64,000 nucleotides of DNA from Bacteroides sp. (GTDB taxonomy: Bacteria > Bacteroidota > Bacteroidia > Bacteroidales > Muribaculaceae): assembly GCA_014801815.1 (NCBI GenBank), contig JAAVDM010000039.1, positions 1 to 64,000 of the forward strand, in the 5' to 3' direction. This document shows positions 20,416 to 30,262 of this stretch, piece after piece (the first letter of the stretch is position 1; every line of letters starts with the position of its first letter). Below the pieces are notes generated by a model that was not told where the DNA came from, did no database searches, and saw only the letters and a program-made list of their open reading frames with translations. A program made the position numbers and the translations under genes.

Positions 20416-20916
20416 CTATGACATTTTATTGTTAATGAATAGTTTTCGTAATTTATCCATTCCGGACTTATACCGTGATTTAGCGGTAGACTGAGGAATG
20501 GAAAGGATATTGCTTATTTCAACGAAAGAAAGATTGTCTACCACGTTCATTCTTATTATCTCTGATTCACGTTGTGGCAGACTGTCAAGACATACGTTGA
20601 TTCTGTCAGCTTCCTCTAGATCGAGGACGTCTTCCGGACTATATTCAACATCAAGATTACCACTCAGACTCAGTTCTCTTTTCTCAGTCCGCATCTTATC
20701 GAGACAAAGATTGTGGACTATTCTGAAAAGATAAAGTCTGACACTCTCCGGTTTGATATTGCCGGTACTTTTCTCCAGAAATTTCAGAATAGCATCATAT
20801 ACAAGGTCTTCGGCTTCAACACGATTGCCCAATCGGAAATAGGCAAACCGAACAAGATAATCGAGATTGTCCTCAATTATCTTACTTATTGTGTTGCGTT
20901 TCGACTTCTTAAACAT
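20416..20916 (-). CDS. RNA polymerase ECF-type sigma-70 factor
   Basis: FAYFRLGNRVEAEDLVYDAILKFLEK; LSFVEISNILSIPQSTAKSRYKSGMDKLRKL. Confidence 0.88.
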   Translation of the reverse strand: MFKKSKRNTISKIIEDNLDYLVRFAYFRLGNRVEAEDLVYDAILKFLEKSTGNIKPESVRLYLFRIVHNLCLDKMRTEKRELSLSGNLDVEYSPEDVLDLEEADRINVCLDSLPQRESEIIRMNVVDNLSFVEISNILSIPQSTAKSRYKSGMDKLRKLFINNKMS

Positions 20917-21036
20917 TTGCCGCTTGTTATTGATACTTCTGTATGATAGGACGAAATATTGTCAGAATCGACGAGATTTAACTGTTAAAAAACGTAAAGT
21001 ATTTCAGGGTAAAGTATAATGAATCATGGTATAGAT

Positions 21037-21079
21037 TATGAGGCCGTGTCATAATTCTGAATTATGACACGGCCTCATA
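21037..21079. terminator. Inverted repeat tatgaggccgtgtcataat / attatgacacggcctcata
   Basis: 19-bp perfect arms downstream of the 21096-22361 gene. Confidence 0.8.
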
Positions 21080-21095
21080 CGCATAGAGAAGTACA

Positions 21096-22361
21096 TCATT
21101 GCCACTCGTCCTTCAGGAGAAAATCAAATAGTCCCGTAAAGTAGATGCCATTATCATCGGTATATGGCATGATGTCATCTCCCACAACCACAATCTTTCT
21201 GAACGAATCAGAAACCTTAAGAAGCGAAGCCAATTCCTGCTCCCTTTTTTCTTCGGTTGGAATTGAGTAGGCTGACTGAATATAGTATTTCCGGTCTCCT
21301 TTGTTTACTACGAAGTCAATTTCCCGCTGAATAAACATCTGTTTGCCGTTTCTCATTTCACGGCTTTCCACCACTCCGACATCAACAAGGAAACCGAGAA
21401 CACGAAGATGGTTATATAGTACGTTTTCCATGATGTGGGTCGGTTCCTGCTGACGGAAGTTCAATCTGGCATTTCGCAACCCAACATCGATACAGTAATA
21501 TTTCTTGGTAGACTCGAAGTATCGTTTCCCCTTTACATCATATCTTTCCGCACTCTCAAAAAGAAATGCGTTTTCAAGATAGTTGATGTAAGATGCTACA
21601 GTCTTGGGATCTATCTTTGTTTTCTGAACCGATTCAAGAGTATTGGCTATTCTTGTAGGATTAGTCAGAGAACCGATAGAACTGCACAGAGATGTTGCCA
21701 GTCTTGATAAGGCAAGCTCGTTCTTGACATTGTTCCGTTCAACTACGTCATCGAGATATGTCTTGTCCCAGAGTCTCTGAAGATAATTGATCTTTTGCTT
21801 ATTATCGCTATAGTGCAGCAATCTCGGCATGCCTCCGAAAGTATAATACTCTTTCCATGCCTCACTAATGCTGTCATGTATCTGACTGAACTCCCTGAAA
21901 GAAAGAGGAAATACACGTATCTCATCTCCTCTGCCGCGAAAGATAGTACGAATATCTTTAGACAGAAAACGTGAATTGCTTCCAGTGACATAGACATCGA
22001 TGTTCTCGTGTCCGTTCAATCCATTTACAAGACGTTCAAAATTATCAAGTTCCTGTATCTCATCAAGAAATACATAGTAATTCTCATCGTCGTTTTTTAT
22101 GAGCGAGTAGATGTATTCTTTGACGGCCTTATGATCAAGTACATCAAAATCGTGCTTATTATCATCTTTGTCGAAATCAACTGTAATTATATTTTCTTTC
22201 TTGACATGATGCTCAATCAGATAATCGCGGTATATATGGCTTAGAAGCCATGATTTTCCACACCGACGAGGTCCGGTGATGATTTTTACCTCACCATTGT
22301 CCCGCCTGAGAATCAGCTTTTCGAGGTAGATGTCACGCTTTATGTACCGGTTGTGATTCAT
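21096..22361 (-). CDS. AAA+ ATP-binding protein with DUF4143-like C-terminus
   Basis: Walker A GPRRCGKSWLL, FLDEIQELDNFERLVNGL, VTGSNSRFLSKDIRTIFRGRGDEIRVFPLSFREF. Confidence 0.9.
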   Translation of the reverse strand: MNHNRYIKRDIYLEKLILRRDNGEVKIITGPRRCGKSWLLSHIYRDYLIEHHVKKENIITVDFDKDDNKHDFDVLDHKAVKEYIYSLIKNDDENYYVFLDEIQELDNFERLVNGLNGHENIDVYVTGSNSRFLSKDIRTIFRGRGDEIRVFPLSFREFSQIHDSISEAWKEYYTFGGMPRLLHYSDNKQKINYLQRLWDKTYLDDVVERNNVKNELALSRLATSLCSSIGSLTNPTRIANTLESVQKTKIDPKTVASYINYLENAFLFESAERYDVKGKRYFESTKKYYCIDVGLRNARLNFRQQEPTHIMENVLYNHLRVLGFLVDVGVVESREMRNGKQMFIQREIDFVVNKGDRKYYIQSAYSIPTEEKREQELASLLKVSDSFRKIVVVGDDIMPYTDDNGIYFTGLFDFLLKDEWQ

Positions 22362-22408
22362 ACCTATTCCATTTTTACTGTAAATTTGCAGTAAAAATGG
22401 AATAGGTA
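22361..22408. repeat. Perfect 20-bp inverted repeat at the start codon of the AAA+ gene
   Basis: tacctattccatttttactg / cagtaaaaatggaataggta, 8-nt loop, touching the ATG at 22361. Confidence 0.88.
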
Positions 22409-22668
22409 CAATTATTATCTCATTTATTGAGGGTTGAATGTATCAAAAAACATTGGCGTATAACAAAACTTAACGATATTTGACCAACTTTTTCCTCAGG
22501 AAAGTGGATTCACAAAATAAATTTATAATTTTTCATTTGAATTAATGACAGTTAGCTTCGGTTTTGTTCAAACGTTTGTATTATATAAGTACTTCCAATA
22601 TACCCGGAAGATATGATTTTACATCCATAGTTTGAATGATTTTGAATTTACGTGTTAGATTTATGATG

Positions 22669-22676
22669 CAAAGTTA
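22669..22676 (-). promoter_or_regulatory. Candidate TAACTTTG -7 box for the AAA+ gene (about 300-nt leader)
   Basis: Minus-strand ctaactttgcatcat. Confidence 0.35.
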
Positions 22677-23116
22677 GTTATAAAATACCTTGCAGCAAAC
22701 TACATAATCTTATATTTGCCTTTATAATATATTGGTAATCAATAGTAAGATAAATCCTAACATTGGCTGACACATGGGAAAACTATTTATAAATGTATGT
22801 AATAATCCGTTCTCTGAGGAGATCTTGTTGACTGCCTGATCTTATTATTAATATTGATATTACTACAGCTGTTATTATGCTTTCAACTCTTAAGCCAAAC
22901 TAAGCCTGAGTAAGATCTCTATTAATAGAAATAAGGAATTTATCAACTATTAAAATATGTAAAATTATTGTTAATTTATATATAAAATAGGATAATAATA
23001 GAATTTATATACTGTATAATTAACGTATATTATTTATTCATAGGTATATAACTATTGATGTTATTTAATATAAGTTAATAATGATTTCTTAGTTTATATA
23101 ATGCCTGACCCGGTCT

Positions 23117-23150
23117 TTTGAGGAATAGAGAGCTTTTTTTAGTAACTTTG
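23117..23150 (+). promoter_or_regulatory. Bacteroidetes-type promoter (tttg ... taactttg) upstream of def
   Basis: TTTG and TAACTTTG separated by 22 bp, 23 bp before the ATG. Confidence 0.5.
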
Positions 23151-23173
23151 TAGGATATTTTTTCAAACAAGCA

Positions 23174-23731
23174 ATGATTTTACCGATTTACCTGTACGGG
23201 CAGCCGGTACTCCGCGAAGAGGCCGAAGACATAACGCCCGATTACCCCGAGCTGCAAAAGCTGATAGCCGACATGTGGGAGACTATGTACCACAGCGAGG
23301 GCGTCGGTCTGGCTGCTCCCCAGATTGGTCGAGCCATAAGCCTTATTGTCCTTGACGGCAGCGTGCTGGCTGATACATTTCCTGAGTGTGCCGACTCAAA
23401 GATGGTCATTATAAATCCTGACCTTGAAATAATTGAGGACGGTGACCCTGTTGTTCGCGACGAAGGCTGTCTCAGTCTGCCGGGACTCAGTGAGGGTGTC
23501 AAACGCCACGAACATGTACGTCTCAACTGGTATGATGAGAACTTTGTACAGCATGAAAAGGAATTTACCGGTTTCCTCTCGCGTATAATACAGCATGAGT
23601 ATGACCATCTGTTGGGTACTGTCTACACTGACCGTGTCAATCCTATACGCAAGCAACTCATCAAAACCAAACTCTCCAACATCGCCAAAGGCAAGGTACG
23701 CTGTGACTACCGTGTCAAGGCAAAGAAGTAA
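23174..23731 (+). CDS. def: Peptide deformylase
   Basis: GVGLAAPQIG, EGCLSLPG, QHEYDHLLG. Confidence 0.96.
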   Translation: MILPIYLYGQPVLREEAEDITPDYPELQKLIADMWETMYHSEGVGLAAPQIGRAISLIVLDGSVLADTFPECADSKMVIINPDLEIIEDGDPVVRDEGCLSLPGLSEGVKRHEHVRLNWYDENFVQHEKEFTGFLSRIIQHEYDHLLGTVYTDRVNPIRKQLIKTKLSNIAKGKVRCDYRVKAKK

Positions 23732-23766
23732 AATGCTAAGTTGAGAATTAACGATTCTCTCAGATT

Positions 23767-25455
23767 ATGGCTGACGATAAAAAAGTAATTTTCTCGATGG
23801 TGGGTGTAAGCAAGATTATACCCCCACAGCGACAGATTCTTAAGAATATATATCTGTCATTTTTCTACGGTGCCAAGATAGGCATTATCGGTCTTAACGG
23901 CTCCGGCAAATCAACCCTGCTCAAAATTATAGCCGGTATTGATAAGGAATATCAGGGTAACGTTGTATTCTCGCCCGGATATAGCGTAGGTTATCTGGAA
24001 CAAGATCCCAAGCTCGACTCGAACAAGACAGTCAGAGAAGTGGTGCAGGAAGGAATGCAGCCGGTTCTTGACCTCCTTGCCGAGTATGAAGAGGTCAACA
24101 ACGCTTTCTGTGACCCCGAGGTACTCGAAGATCCTGATAAGATGGATGCTCTTATGAATCGTCAGGCCGACCTGCAGGACAAACTTGACGCCTGTGATGC
24201 ATGGAATCTTGATAACAAGCTCGAACGTGCTATGGATGCGCTGCGTTGTCCGCCCGACGACCAGAAGATAGCTACTCTGTCGGGTGGTGAACGTCGTCGT
24301 GTGGCCTTATGTCGTCTGTTGTTGCAGCAACCCGACATTCTCCTGCTTGACGAGCCTACCAACCACTTGGACGCCGAATCTATCGACTGGCTCGAACAGC
24401 ATCTCCAGCAGTATCCCGGTACAGTTATCGCTGTAACGCATGACCGTTATTTCCTTGACCATGTGGCAGGATGGATTCTTGAACTTGATCGTGGTGAGGG
24501 TATACCCTGGAAAGGTAACTATTCATCGTGGCTCGACCAGAAGACCAAACGTATGGCACAAGAGGAGAAGCAGGCCAGCAAGCGCCGTAAGACTCTGGAA
24601 CGCGAGCTTGAATGGGTACGTATGGCTCCTAAAGCACGTCAGGCCAAAGGTAAGGCACGTCTTGCTTCATACGACCGTCTGCTCAACGAAGATCAGAAAC
24701 AGCGTGAGGAGAAACTGGAGATTTTCATACCCAATGGGCCGCGTCTCGGCAACAAAGTTATCGAAGCGCAGCATATTGCCAAGTCTTACGGCGACAAGGT
24801 ATTGTTTGATGACCTTAGTTTCATGCTTCCCCCTAATGGTATTGTCGGTGTCATAGGCCCCAATGGTGCCGGTAAGACAACGCTCTTCCGTCTCATCATG
24901 GGACTTGAAAATCAGGACAGAGGTGATTTTGAAGTAGGGGAGACCGTAAAAGTGGCTTATGTAGACCAGACTCATAAAGACCTTCATCCGGACAAGACTG
25001 TCTACGAAGTTATCTCGCAAGGCGTTGAATCTTTCCGTATGGGCGGACGTGATATGAACGCACGAGCCTATCTCTCCAAGTTTAATTTCTCGGGTGCCGA
25101 TCAGGAGAAAAAAATCGGTGTCCTTTCCGGTGGTGAGCGTAATCGTCTGCACCTTGCTATGGCTCTCAAAGAGGAGGGTAACGTGCTGTTGCTCGACGAG
25201 CCTACCAACGACATCGACGTTAATACACTGCGTGCCCTTGAGGAAGGTCTGGAGAATTTCGCCGGCTGTGCTGTCGTTGTCAGCCACGACCGTTGGTTCC
25301 TTGACCGTATCGCTACTCATATTCTTGCTTTTGAAGGTGACAGTCGCGTGACCTTCTACGAAGGCTCTTATTCTGATTACGAAGAATACCGCAAGAAGCG
25401 TGACGGCGCCAATTCAACTCCTCACCGTATACGTTATCGTAAACTGATGGACTAA
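23767..25455 (+). CDS. ettA: Energy-dependent translational throttle protein EttA (ABC-F)
   Basis: Two ABC cassettes (GLNGSGKST, GPNGAGKTT; LSGGERRRVALCRLL, LSGGERNRLHLAMAL), arm region and 562 aa length. Confidence 0.95.
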   Translation: MADDKKVIFSMVGVSKIIPPQRQILKNIYLSFFYGAKIGIIGLNGSGKSTLLKIIAGIDKEYQGNVVFSPGYSVGYLEQDPKLDSNKTVREVVQEGMQPVLDLLAEYEEVNNAFCDPEVLEDPDKMDALMNRQADLQDKLDACDAWNLDNKLERAMDALRCPPDDQKIATLSGGERRRVALCRLLLQQPDILLLDEPTNHLDAESIDWLEQHLQQYPGTVIAVTHDRYFLDHVAGWILELDRGEGIPWKGNYSSWLDQKTKRMAQEEKQASKRRKTLERELEWVRMAPKARQAKGKARLASYDRLLNEDQKQREEKLEIFIPNGPRLGNKVIEAQHIAKSYGDKVLFDDLSFMLPPNGIVGVIGPNGAGKTTLFRLIMGLENQDRGDFEVGETVKVAYVDQTHKDLHPDKTVYEVISQGVESFRMGGRDMNARAYLSKFNFSGADQEKKIGVLSGGERNRLHLAMALKEEGNVLLLDEPTNDIDVNTLRALEEGLENFAGCAVVVSHDRWFLDRIATHILAFEGDSRVTFYEGSYSDYEEYRKKRDGANSTPHRIRYRKLMD

Positions 25456-25491
25456 AAACAGGTGTGCATACATCTGTTACAGAACATTGGA

Positions 25492-25914
25492 ATGGAGAAA
25501 AAGACAATACGTGTAGTCGGAGCGGCTATTATTGATTCCGGGAAGGTATTAGTAGCTCAGAGACCATATTCCGAGAAAGCATATAAATCTCTGAAATGGG
25601 AATTTCCCGGTGGTAAAATTGAAGCCGGTGAGACGGAGAAAGAGGCAATTAAACGCGAGATCAGCGAAGAACTTGACTGTATAATTGAAGTTCACAGACT
25701 TCTGCCCGAAATAGAGTATGAGTATCCTGACTTTATCCTCAGAATGACCGTCTGTATATGTAGTCCGGTGTATTCATCTGTGCCGAGATGTCTGGAACAT
25801 AATTCTATCTGTTGGTTCTCTCCCGAAGAATTATTGACTTTGGATTGGGCTGCCGCCGATGCTGTTGTTATCCAGTCATATTTTGATTTAATAGCCGGCT
25901 CACGATTGTCATAG
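25492..25914 (+). CDS. Nudix hydrolase, MutT-like
   Basis: WEFPGGKIEAGETEKEAIKREISEELDC Nudix box; ATG at 25492. Confidence 0.9.
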   Translation: MEKKTIRVVGAAIIDSGKVLVAQRPYSEKAYKSLKWEFPGGKIEAGETEKEAIKREISEELDCIIEVHRLLPEIEYEYPDFILRMTVCICSPVYSSVPRCLEHNSICWFSPEELLTLDWAAADAVVIQSYFDLIAGSRLS

Positions 25915-25989
25915 TTGGTAAAGATTGTTGAATTTCTGTATTGAGACAAACGGTAGAAATTTATTTGATGTTATAAGCAAATAAAACTT

Positions 25990-26061
25990 AGTTGGCGAAA
26001 TGAGAATAGAGCCGGGTGAAGCTAATTAGCTTCACCCGGCTCTATTCTCATTTCGCCAACT
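25990..26061. repeat. Perfect 72-bp palindrome (36-bp arms, no spacer)
   Basis: agttggcgaaatgagaatagagccgggtgaagctaa|ttagcttcacccggctctattctcatttcgccaact; each base pair checked by eye. Confidence 0.95.
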
Positions 26062-26062
26062 C

Positions 26063-26506
26063 TTAGTTATCATAGCCTATAAAATTGCCTTCAGAACTGA
26101 AATGTATTTCCAGGCCGGTAAGAGTCTCGACTTCATAGCCTTCACGTATCTTCGAAATTTCGTTAATACCGGCGTTATTTGCCATATTAGCTACATAATC
26201 ATCAATAGCCGAAGGATAGAAACCTGTAGGAATTGTCTGTCCCATAGGAGCATCGACGTCGTGCCACTCTCCCTGTTTGTTGAAATCGACCTTGTGACCA
26301 TTGGCCAATACGACATCAAATTCGTCCTTGTCTTTAGTCACACTGACAGTCTTGACTGAAGGATAGTAAGTGGTAAGGAAAGTCTGTGCAGCAGCCGGCA
26401 ACTCGTCGTAAGCTACCGGTTCGTCCTTGTCATCGTCGCAACTCCACAGTGAGATCGCCAGAATACCGGCTAACAACACCGGCAGGAACTTCAAAAACTT
26501 TTTCAT
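26063..26506 (-). CDS. PepSY-like (DUF2874-like) putative lipoprotein
   Basis: Signal/lipobox ISLWSCDDD; ELPAAAQTFLTTYYPSVKTVSVTKDKDEFDVVLANGHKVDFNKQGEW. Confidence 0.78.
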   Translation of the reverse strand: MKKFLKFLPVLLAGILAISLWSCDDDKDEPVAYDELPAAAQTFLTTYYPSVKTVSVTKDKDEFDVVLANGHKVDFNKQGEWHDVDAPMGQTIPTGFYPSAIDDYVANMANNAGINEISKIREGYEVETLTGLEIHFSSEGNFIGYDN

Positions 26507-26625
26507 AGCATTTATTTGTTACTATTTTTGAGGATAATTATACAAATATTGCCTTTCCTATTCCTGATGTTTATCTTGTGATTATATAACATATTCCCTA
26601 CGATTAAAGTTTTTATCATTACATT

Positions 26626-27153
26626 ATGATAACATTCTTTGAAACAGACCGTTTTATTTTACGTTCATGGCATTCCGAAGACTTACCTCTGTTCATTGCC
26701 ATGAATAAGGATCCTCGTGTGATGCGTTATTTCCCGGCTATTTTAAGTGATACCGAAACTGAATCGTTTTACAAGCGTATCCAAGATGAGTTCAATCGTC
26801 GTGGCTGGGGTCTATACGCTGTAGAATTGAAAGCTACCGGAGAATTTATCGGTTATGTCGGCCTTCATGAAATTGGTTTTGAGGCTTCCTTTACTCCAGG
26901 TGTTGAAATAGGCTGGCGTTTGGCATCCGCTCATCATGGCCGGGGCTATGCTACTGAAGCGGCCCGCGCAGTCCTGCATCTTGCCGCCGCACACGGTCTG
27001 TCACGTCTGTACTCCTTCACTACTCTTACAAATACCCCTTCCGAGCGAGTGATGCAGAAACTCGGTATGACCCGCCTCGGAGAGTTTGACCACCCCTTAC
27101 TTCCCGACTCTTCGCCGTTGCGTCGCCACGTTCTTTACGGTATAGACACTTAG
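26626..27153 (+). CDS. GNAT-family N-acetyltransferase (RimJ/RimL-like)
   Basis: TDRFILRSWHSEDLPLFIAMNKDPRVMRYFP; IGWRLASAHHGRGYATEAARAVL; TNTPSERVMQKLGM. Confidence 0.92.
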   Translation: MITFFETDRFILRSWHSEDLPLFIAMNKDPRVMRYFPAILSDTETESFYKRIQDEFNRRGWGLYAVELKATGEFIGYVGLHEIGFEASFTPGVEIGWRLASAHHGRGYATEAARAVLHLAAAHGLSRLYSFTTLTNTPSERVMQKLGMTRLGEFDHPLLPDSSPLRRHVLYGIDT

Positions 27154-27219
27154 AGAAAAATTGAAATGAATAATACGGCCTAATGTAGATTCTGTTGGGG
27201 AAATTGGGAAATTTAGTGT

Positions 27220-27227
27220 TAAATTTG
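27220..27227 (+). promoter_or_regulatory. TAAATTTG -7 box ending 4 bp before the start codon of the 27232 gene
   Basis: taaatttgcggtATG; TTG at 27195-27197. Confidence 0.5.
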
Positions 27228-27231
27228 CGGT

Positions 27232-28461
27232 ATGGTTTTGAATTGGATTTGGATTGCGTTCTTTGCTGTGGCTTTTCTGATGGCTGTGGGGAAGACGCTG
27301 TGGGCCGGCGATCTGGAGATCTGGTCGGCCATTATCAACAGCTCGTTTGAGCAGGCCGCGTTTGCCTTTGAGATTTCACTGGGGCTTACAGGTGTGCTGA
27401 CGCTGTGGATGGGCATCATGAAGATTGGCGAACGAGGCGGAGTCATAGAGTTTTTCGGTCGTCTTATCAGTCCGTTTTTCTCGCGTCTGTTTCCGGGTAT
27501 TCCGAAAGGGCATCCGGCAATGGGAGCGATATTTATGAATATATCGGCCAACATGCTCGGGCTCGACAATGCCGCCACACCGATGGGACTGCGGGCAATG
27601 CAGGAGATGCAGACACTCAATCAACAGAAAGATACGGCTACGGACGCCATGATAATGTTCCTTGTGCTCAACAGTTCGGGACTTTGTCTTGTGCCGATAA
27701 GTATCATGATGTATCGCGCACAGGGCGGAGCCGCCAACCCGACCGATATATTCATACCGATACTCATAGCTACGACAGTGGCGACGTTAGTGGGTCTGAC
27801 GGCACTATGTATCAAGCAACACATACGTATCGACAGGGTACTATGCTCATGGCTTGCAGGTATAGCCGCAGTCGTAGGTGGAGTGGTATGGTTCTTCTCC
27901 ACGCTGCCTGCCGACAAAGTGGAACTGTACAGCACATTCGGAGCAAACGTACTTCTGTTCGGTGTGATAATGACGTTTATCGGAGCCGGGGTCAAAAAAC
28001 GTATCAACGTCTACGATACATTTATCGAAGGAGCTAAAGACGGTTTCCGGACTGCAGTCATGATTATACCTTATCTTGTCGCCATACTCGTAGCCATAGG
28101 TATGTTCCGTGCCTCGGGAGCTTTAGACACACTGACACACTGGGTCGAAAGCGGTGTAGGAGCTTTAGGTGTCGATACGCAATGGGTAGGCGCGCTTCCG
28201 ACGATGCTTATGAAGCCGCTGAGCGGTTCTGGTTCGTGCGCCATGATGCTCGATGTGATGAAAGCTGAAGGGGCAGATGCCTTTGTGAGTCGTCTTGCAG
28301 CCTGTGTACGTGGAGCTACAGACACAACGTTCTATATACTTGCGGTATATTTTGGTTCGGTAGGGGTAATGAAAACCCGCTACGCCGCCGGATATGCCTT
28401 GTTGGCTGACATATCAGGCGCCGTAGCGGCTGTGGTGACTGCCTACTTCTTCTGGGGGTAG
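27232..28461 (+). CDS. Nucleoside-recognition (Gate) domain membrane protein, SpmA-SpmB-like fusion
   Basis: MVLNWIWIAFFAVAFLMAVGKTLWAGD; NISANMLGLDNAATPMGLRAM; second Gate half with KPLSGSGSCAMMLDVM. Confidence 0.9.
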   Translation: MVLNWIWIAFFAVAFLMAVGKTLWAGDLEIWSAIINSSFEQAAFAFEISLGLTGVLTLWMGIMKIGERGGVIEFFGRLISPFFSRLFPGIPKGHPAMGAIFMNISANMLGLDNAATPMGLRAMQEMQTLNQQKDTATDAMIMFLVLNSSGLCLVPISIMMYRAQGGAANPTDIFIPILIATTVATLVGLTALCIKQHIRIDRVLCSWLAGIAAVVGGVVWFFSTLPADKVELYSTFGANVLLFGVIMTFIGAGVKKRINVYDTFIEGAKDGFRTAVMIIPYLVAILVAIGMFRASGALDTLTHWVESGVGALGVDTQWVGALPTMLMKPLSGSGSCAMMLDVMKAEGADAFVSRLAACVRGATDTTFYILAVYFGSVGVMKTRYAAGYALLADISGAVAAVVTAYFFWG

Positions 28462-28468
28462 GAGCCGG

Positions 28469-30262
28469 TTATCTGACAAGCAGCTGGCGCCGTGGAGTGT
28501 GTACAACGGAAGTGTAGACTTCAAATATGGCGTTCAGCAGAGCGTCACAGGCTGCGAAACTGTCGAGCGCTACGGTGGTATGAGCTGAAAGCAGCTCAGT
28601 GTAGGCGTCAGTGACATAGACATTGCAGACTGTGTCCACAATTTTGAGCAGTTCGGCTGAGGCTATCTGCGGTGTGCCTCCTGCCGAAAGCTGCGCATAG
28701 CATTGCAGCACGTGTTCGAGCATACGGGCTGTTTCGGCATCTTCCTCATTGGCGCGTACAAAAGCTGTGAAACTTGAGCAGAGCGGATGGGCATAACGGC
28801 GCGGAGGCTCGGCCGGCGTTTCATTATCCAACCCGGCTGCCTTGCGTCGCAGAGTATCGAGAAAGCCGAATACCGACTCGTCAGAAATTATGTCGCTGTA
28901 AGTTACGGGTTTTGTGAGATAGAGACCGTCAAGCGATTTGACACGACTCAGAGCCACGTAGAGCTGTCCCGGCGCAAAAATGTGACTGCTCAGGTCGAGC
29001 ACTACGGCATCGTAGGTTTGTCCCTGACTCTTATGTATGGTGAAAGCATACGCCAGACGCAGAGGATATTGTACAGTGCGTTGCAGCAGATATCCGCGTT
29101 TCAGGCGGTGACGGCTGCGGTCATACTGCATCAGAAAGCGTTCGCTTACCATCTCGTTGGGGTAGTTGGGTATTCGTACGATGCTGCCTGTACGTTCAAG
29201 AGCGATATACATGTTACCATCCTCATCATCATAGCGTACCACAGTGCCGAAATCACCATTGACATACCCCGCACGTCGGTTTGAGCTGCATATCATGACG
29301 CGGGCACCGACTTTAAGTTCGAGGTGAGATTCCATAGAGGCAGGCACTTCGATAGGTATTATCGGTTCGGTGGTAGGTAGGTCACTATGGGTGAGAGTTA
29401 CGTAATTGCTGCCTGTACTGTCAGGGCCTTCACTGCGACGCACGCGGTAGCTGGCGTCAGCTACAAGCAGCTCGCCCGGCAATTCTTCCAACCGCGTTGA
29501 GTTGACCACACCCACCTGAGCATTTGACGAAGCGATGATAATGGTATTTTCAGGAATTTCAGTGGTGACGCGGCTGTTGAGGCGTCCGATGAGGTCTATC
29601 TTCTCCTTAGGAGCGAGTGGGCGCCGGAAGGCATCGAGCAGTTCTACGTAAGCAAGGTCATTCTTCTGCCGGTATGATTTGGTCAGCTCAAAGAAATGTA
29701 TATTATTTATGTTAGCTTGTATGACGTGGCTGTGGAAAAAATGTACGCCGCCATACTCCTGCATCAGATAGTCTTCGGTAGCAGTATCACTCACTACCGG
29801 TGGCAGCTGAAACAGGTCGCCTACAAGCACAATCGGCATACCGCCGAAAGGACGGTTATTACGCCGTGCTTTCTGCAGGATATGGTGTATCATTTCGAGA
29901 GAGTCGGCACGGACCATTGATATTTCGTCGATTACGATCATGCGCGTCTGCCACAGACGTTGCATGACACGTTCGGGCAGCGGACGATCCTTCAGATTGC
30001 CCGGCAGTTGAAAACCCTCCTTTATTTCATCGAGCGCACCGTAGAAGAAAGAATGGAACGTAGTGCCCTCGGCATATAGTGAGGCAGCGAGATTGGTAGG
30101 AGCAAGTACGCGGCAGCCTTCGACCGACTTTTCAATCTGGCGTATCAGATAGGTTTTGCCGCAGCCGGCTTTGCCGTGCACGAATGTTATACCCTGCGGA
30201 CGGCTGCGCAGGTGGCGCAACACATCTTCCTGAGTGGCGCCTTTAGGTTCGATGTATTCCAT
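28469..30262 (-). CDS. Pif1/RecD-like AAA helicase
   Basis: VHGKAGCGKTYLIRQI, APTNLAASL..GTTFHSFF, VIDEISMVRADSLEMIHHIL, AFTIHKSQGQTYDAVVLDL, LYVALSRVKSLDGLYL. Confidence 0.9.
   Translation of the reverse strand: MEYIEPKGATQEDVLRHLRSRPQGITFVHGKAGCGKTYLIRQIEKSVEGCRVLAPTNLAASLYAEGTTFHSFFYGALDEIKEGFQLPGNLKDRPLPERVMQRLWQTRMIVIDEISMVRADSLEMIHHILQKARRNNRPFGGMPIVLVGDLFQLPPVVSDTATEDYLMQEYGGVHFFHSHVIQANINNIHFFELTKSYRQKNDLAYVELLDAFRRPLAPKEKIDLIGRLNSRVTTEIPENTIIIASSNAQVGVVNSTRLEELPGELLVADASYRVRRSEGPDSTGSNYVTLTHSDLPTTEPIIPIEVPASMESHLELKVGARVMICSSNRRAGYVNGDFGTVVRYDDEDGNMYIALERTGSIVRIPNYPNEMVSERFLMQYDRSRHRLKRGYLLQRTVQYPLRLAYAFTIHKSQGQTYDAVVLDLSSHIFAPGQLYVALSRVKSLDGLYLTKPVTYSDIISDESVFGFLDTLRRKAAGLDNETPAEPPRRYAHPLCSSFTAFVRANEEDAETARMLEHVLQCYAQLSAGGTPQIASAELLKIVDTVCNVYVTDAYTELLSAHTTVALDSFAACDALLNAIFEVYTSVVHTPRRQLLVR

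Noticed and set aside
21096-22361. AAA+/DUF4143 protein as a novel defence gene
   Set aside because: This ATPase family is widespread and stand-alone; only its leader hairpin is unusual.
24667-25320. 217-aa minus-strand ORF
   Set aside because: Antisense to ettA, which has full ABC-F motifs; no family motif or start context in the antisense frame.
27405-28037. 210-aa plus-strand ORF
   Set aside because: Alternative frame inside the nucleoside-recognition gene; low-complexity S/R/T/Y-rich composition with no motif.
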